DNA of 33,454 nucleotides from Methanobacteriota archaeon (lineage in GTDB: Archaea; Thermoplasmatota; Poseidoniia; Poseidoniales; Poseidoniaceae), in contig NZFU01000010.1 in NCBI GenBank assembly GCA_002689345.1, positions 1-33,454 on the forward strand, given 5' to 3'. The notes under the pieces are model-generated. The model searched no databases. It worked only from the letters and a program-made list of their open reading frames with translations, and was not told the origin of the DNA. This document shows, piece by piece, positions 32,510 to 33,454 of the stretch (its first letter is position 1; each line of letters opens with the position of its first letter). The position numbers were made by a program, and so were the translations under genes.

Positions 32510-33454
32510 TTACGATTCTGCAATCTGCTCTTTCAATTCATTTAGAATTCCAGATTGGCTGTGGCGCTGATGCATTTCATTGAGTAATTGTTCAGTCACT
32601 TTCCAGTTTGTAATGCAGAAGAATGAGAAACGTGGGTCTGGGAGATCTATCTTTCGAGACCTTTGATAGGTCAGGAAAGCAAACATTCTCCTGAAGAAAC
32701 TCTTGGTTACTTGTGATTCAATACTTCCTGAATCTGAACCAGCACCCGATGCTCCTGCGGAAATCGACATTGAATCTTCTCCAATACCCAATTGGCTACC
32801 AGTGTCACAAATGATGGTATTATATCCGAAAATTGCACCCATGAAAGTTCTTTGAGTTCTGATTTCATTTATGTTATCGAAAAGAATCCTTCTTCCATCT
32901 CCTGGAATAATCAAATGCTGAGTGAAAATGACTCTATGGTTAGTGATTGCATAATGGAAACTTCTCTGATAAAACACAGTTAGAACTGTGAATAGAGATG
33001 CCCAAAATATTCCAAAGAAGAAGAAATTATAGCTGTCTAATGGAATAAATCCTGAGTCTTTATCCATCATCCACGCTATGAAATCATCTATGCGAAGTAC
33101 AGGCGGTGTTAGTGCTACAACTAGGAGGAACATCGTAGTCCATTTCCCACTGGTCGTTCCGTTCATCATTCGGTTAAACCAAGTAATTGCAAGCATGACT
33201 AGTACAAATCCGATTTCACCCTTTTCAGACAATTCAATTAGCCAAACCATTATTTTGACAAGTATATTATCGTCATCATTTGTAGTCCATTCTATTGAGA
33301 ACAGTAAATGTGCTCCCAAGATTAGTAATGCAATGGCATACATCGGAATAAATGCAAAGATGGATGGCTTTACATCCTTCAAAATTTCTTCCTCAGATGT
33401 AAGTCGAAACTTCTGCTTAAGTGATGATTTTACGTCTTTCAATGCCTCTGGCTC
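32510..33454 (-). CDS. Membrane protein with bacterial PH-like domain, 5' end outside window
   Basis: The frame is open to the right edge, with EPEA encoded before the in-frame TTG at 33442, so the true start probably lies outside the window and the gene is partial. Visible: a short basic N-terminal part, four hydrophobic segments (about 30-50, 65-85, 92-112, 130-155 of the visible protein), then a bacterial PH/bPH2-type domain starting at SFHYAITNHRVIFTQHLIIPGDGRRILFDNINEIR and including IFGYNTIICDTG, with a Ser/Gly-rich loop (SISAGASGAGSDSGSIES) and an amphipathic helical end (TEQLLNEMHQRH). The family occurs in many membrane proteins of unknown role (DUF304/YdbT type). It stands 44 bp before the TPR gene, same strand. 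Confidence 0.75.
   Translation of the reverse strand, partial: EPEALKDVKSSLKQKFRLTSEEEILKDVKPSIFAFIPMYAIALLILGAHLLFSIEWTTNDDDNILVKIMVWLIELSEKGEIGFVLVMLAITWFNRMMNGTTSGKWTTMFLLVVALTPPVLRIDDFIAWMMDKDSGFIPLDSYNFFFFGIFWASLFTVLTVFYQRSFHYAITNHRVIFTQHLIIPGDGRRILFDNINEIRTQRTFMGAIFGYNTIICDTGSQLGIGEDSMSISAGASGAGSDSGSIESQVTKSFFRRMFAFLTYQRSRKIDLPDPRFSFFCITNWKVTEQLLNEMHQRHSQSGILNELKEQIAES

Noticed and set aside
1-33454. CRISPR arrays, insertion sequences, rRNA, prophage
   Set aside because: No regularly spaced repeats, transposase motifs, rRNA-like stretches or phage structural genes were seen on either strand.

Overview
The window is a gene-dense (about 40 % GC by eye), low-redundancy piece of what looks like a planktonic euryarchaeal chromosome, most likely Marine Group II / Poseidoniales or a close Thermoplasmata relative. 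This assignment is inference. It rests on an archaeal CTP-dependent riboflavin kinase, an archaeal/eukaryotic-type PheRS alpha chain, a DUF835 protein of the kind common in Thermoplasmata, many large acidic membrane proteins with NxS/T sequons, and TATA-like boxes sitting about 24-28 nt ahead of start codons (leaderless transcription). There are 31 protein genes (two cut by the window edges) and one tRNA. No stretch over 300 bases lacks a gene. I saw no insertion sequence, CRISPR or rRNA.

Layout. 1-4135 (minus): the start of a small membrane protein, an SPFH/band-7 protein, and a 971-residue surface protein that I read as a CD36/LIMP-2/SR-B family homologue. 4193-8654 (minus): pyruvate kinase, then a compact pheS unit (pheS, a membrane protein, two tandem YbjQ-like proteins). 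8672-11351: a PIG-O/PIG-N-like alkaline-phosphatase-fold membrane enzyme and tRNA-Thr(TGT). 11425-15511 (plus): aminotransferase, zinc-ribbon membrane protein, folD, an acidic membrane protein, a PHP phosphoesterase. 15480-19464 (minus): an overlapping MFS (UMF1-type) / PAP2-Aur1-like / TatC operon. 19556-21723: a GDPD-type phosphodiesterase that appears circularly permuted, convergent with a eukaryotic-subtype citrate synthase. 21857-25826 (minus): an ATGA-coupled operon of a DUF835 protein, a DnaA/Hda-like AAA+ ATPase and a YkgJ cysteine-cluster protein. 25868-29371: three membrane proteins, the largest internally duplicated. 29412-33454: Kbl-type acyltransferase, RibK, TruA, a TPR protein and a PH-domain membrane protein cut by the right edge.

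How the genes fit together. Housekeeping functions (glycolysis end step, TCA entry, one-carbon folate, flavin, tRNA charging and pseudouridylation, Tat export) are mixed with a set of envelope and lipid-headgroup enzymes: PIG-O-like transferase, PAP2/Aur1-like protein, GDPD, CD36-like and SPFH proteins. Several of these look more like eukaryotic than typical archaeal proteins. The strongest candidates for something undescribed are the archaeal CD36-like protein, the permuted GDPD, and the DnaA-fold ATPase without a DNA-box-binding domain coupled to a DUF835 protein.
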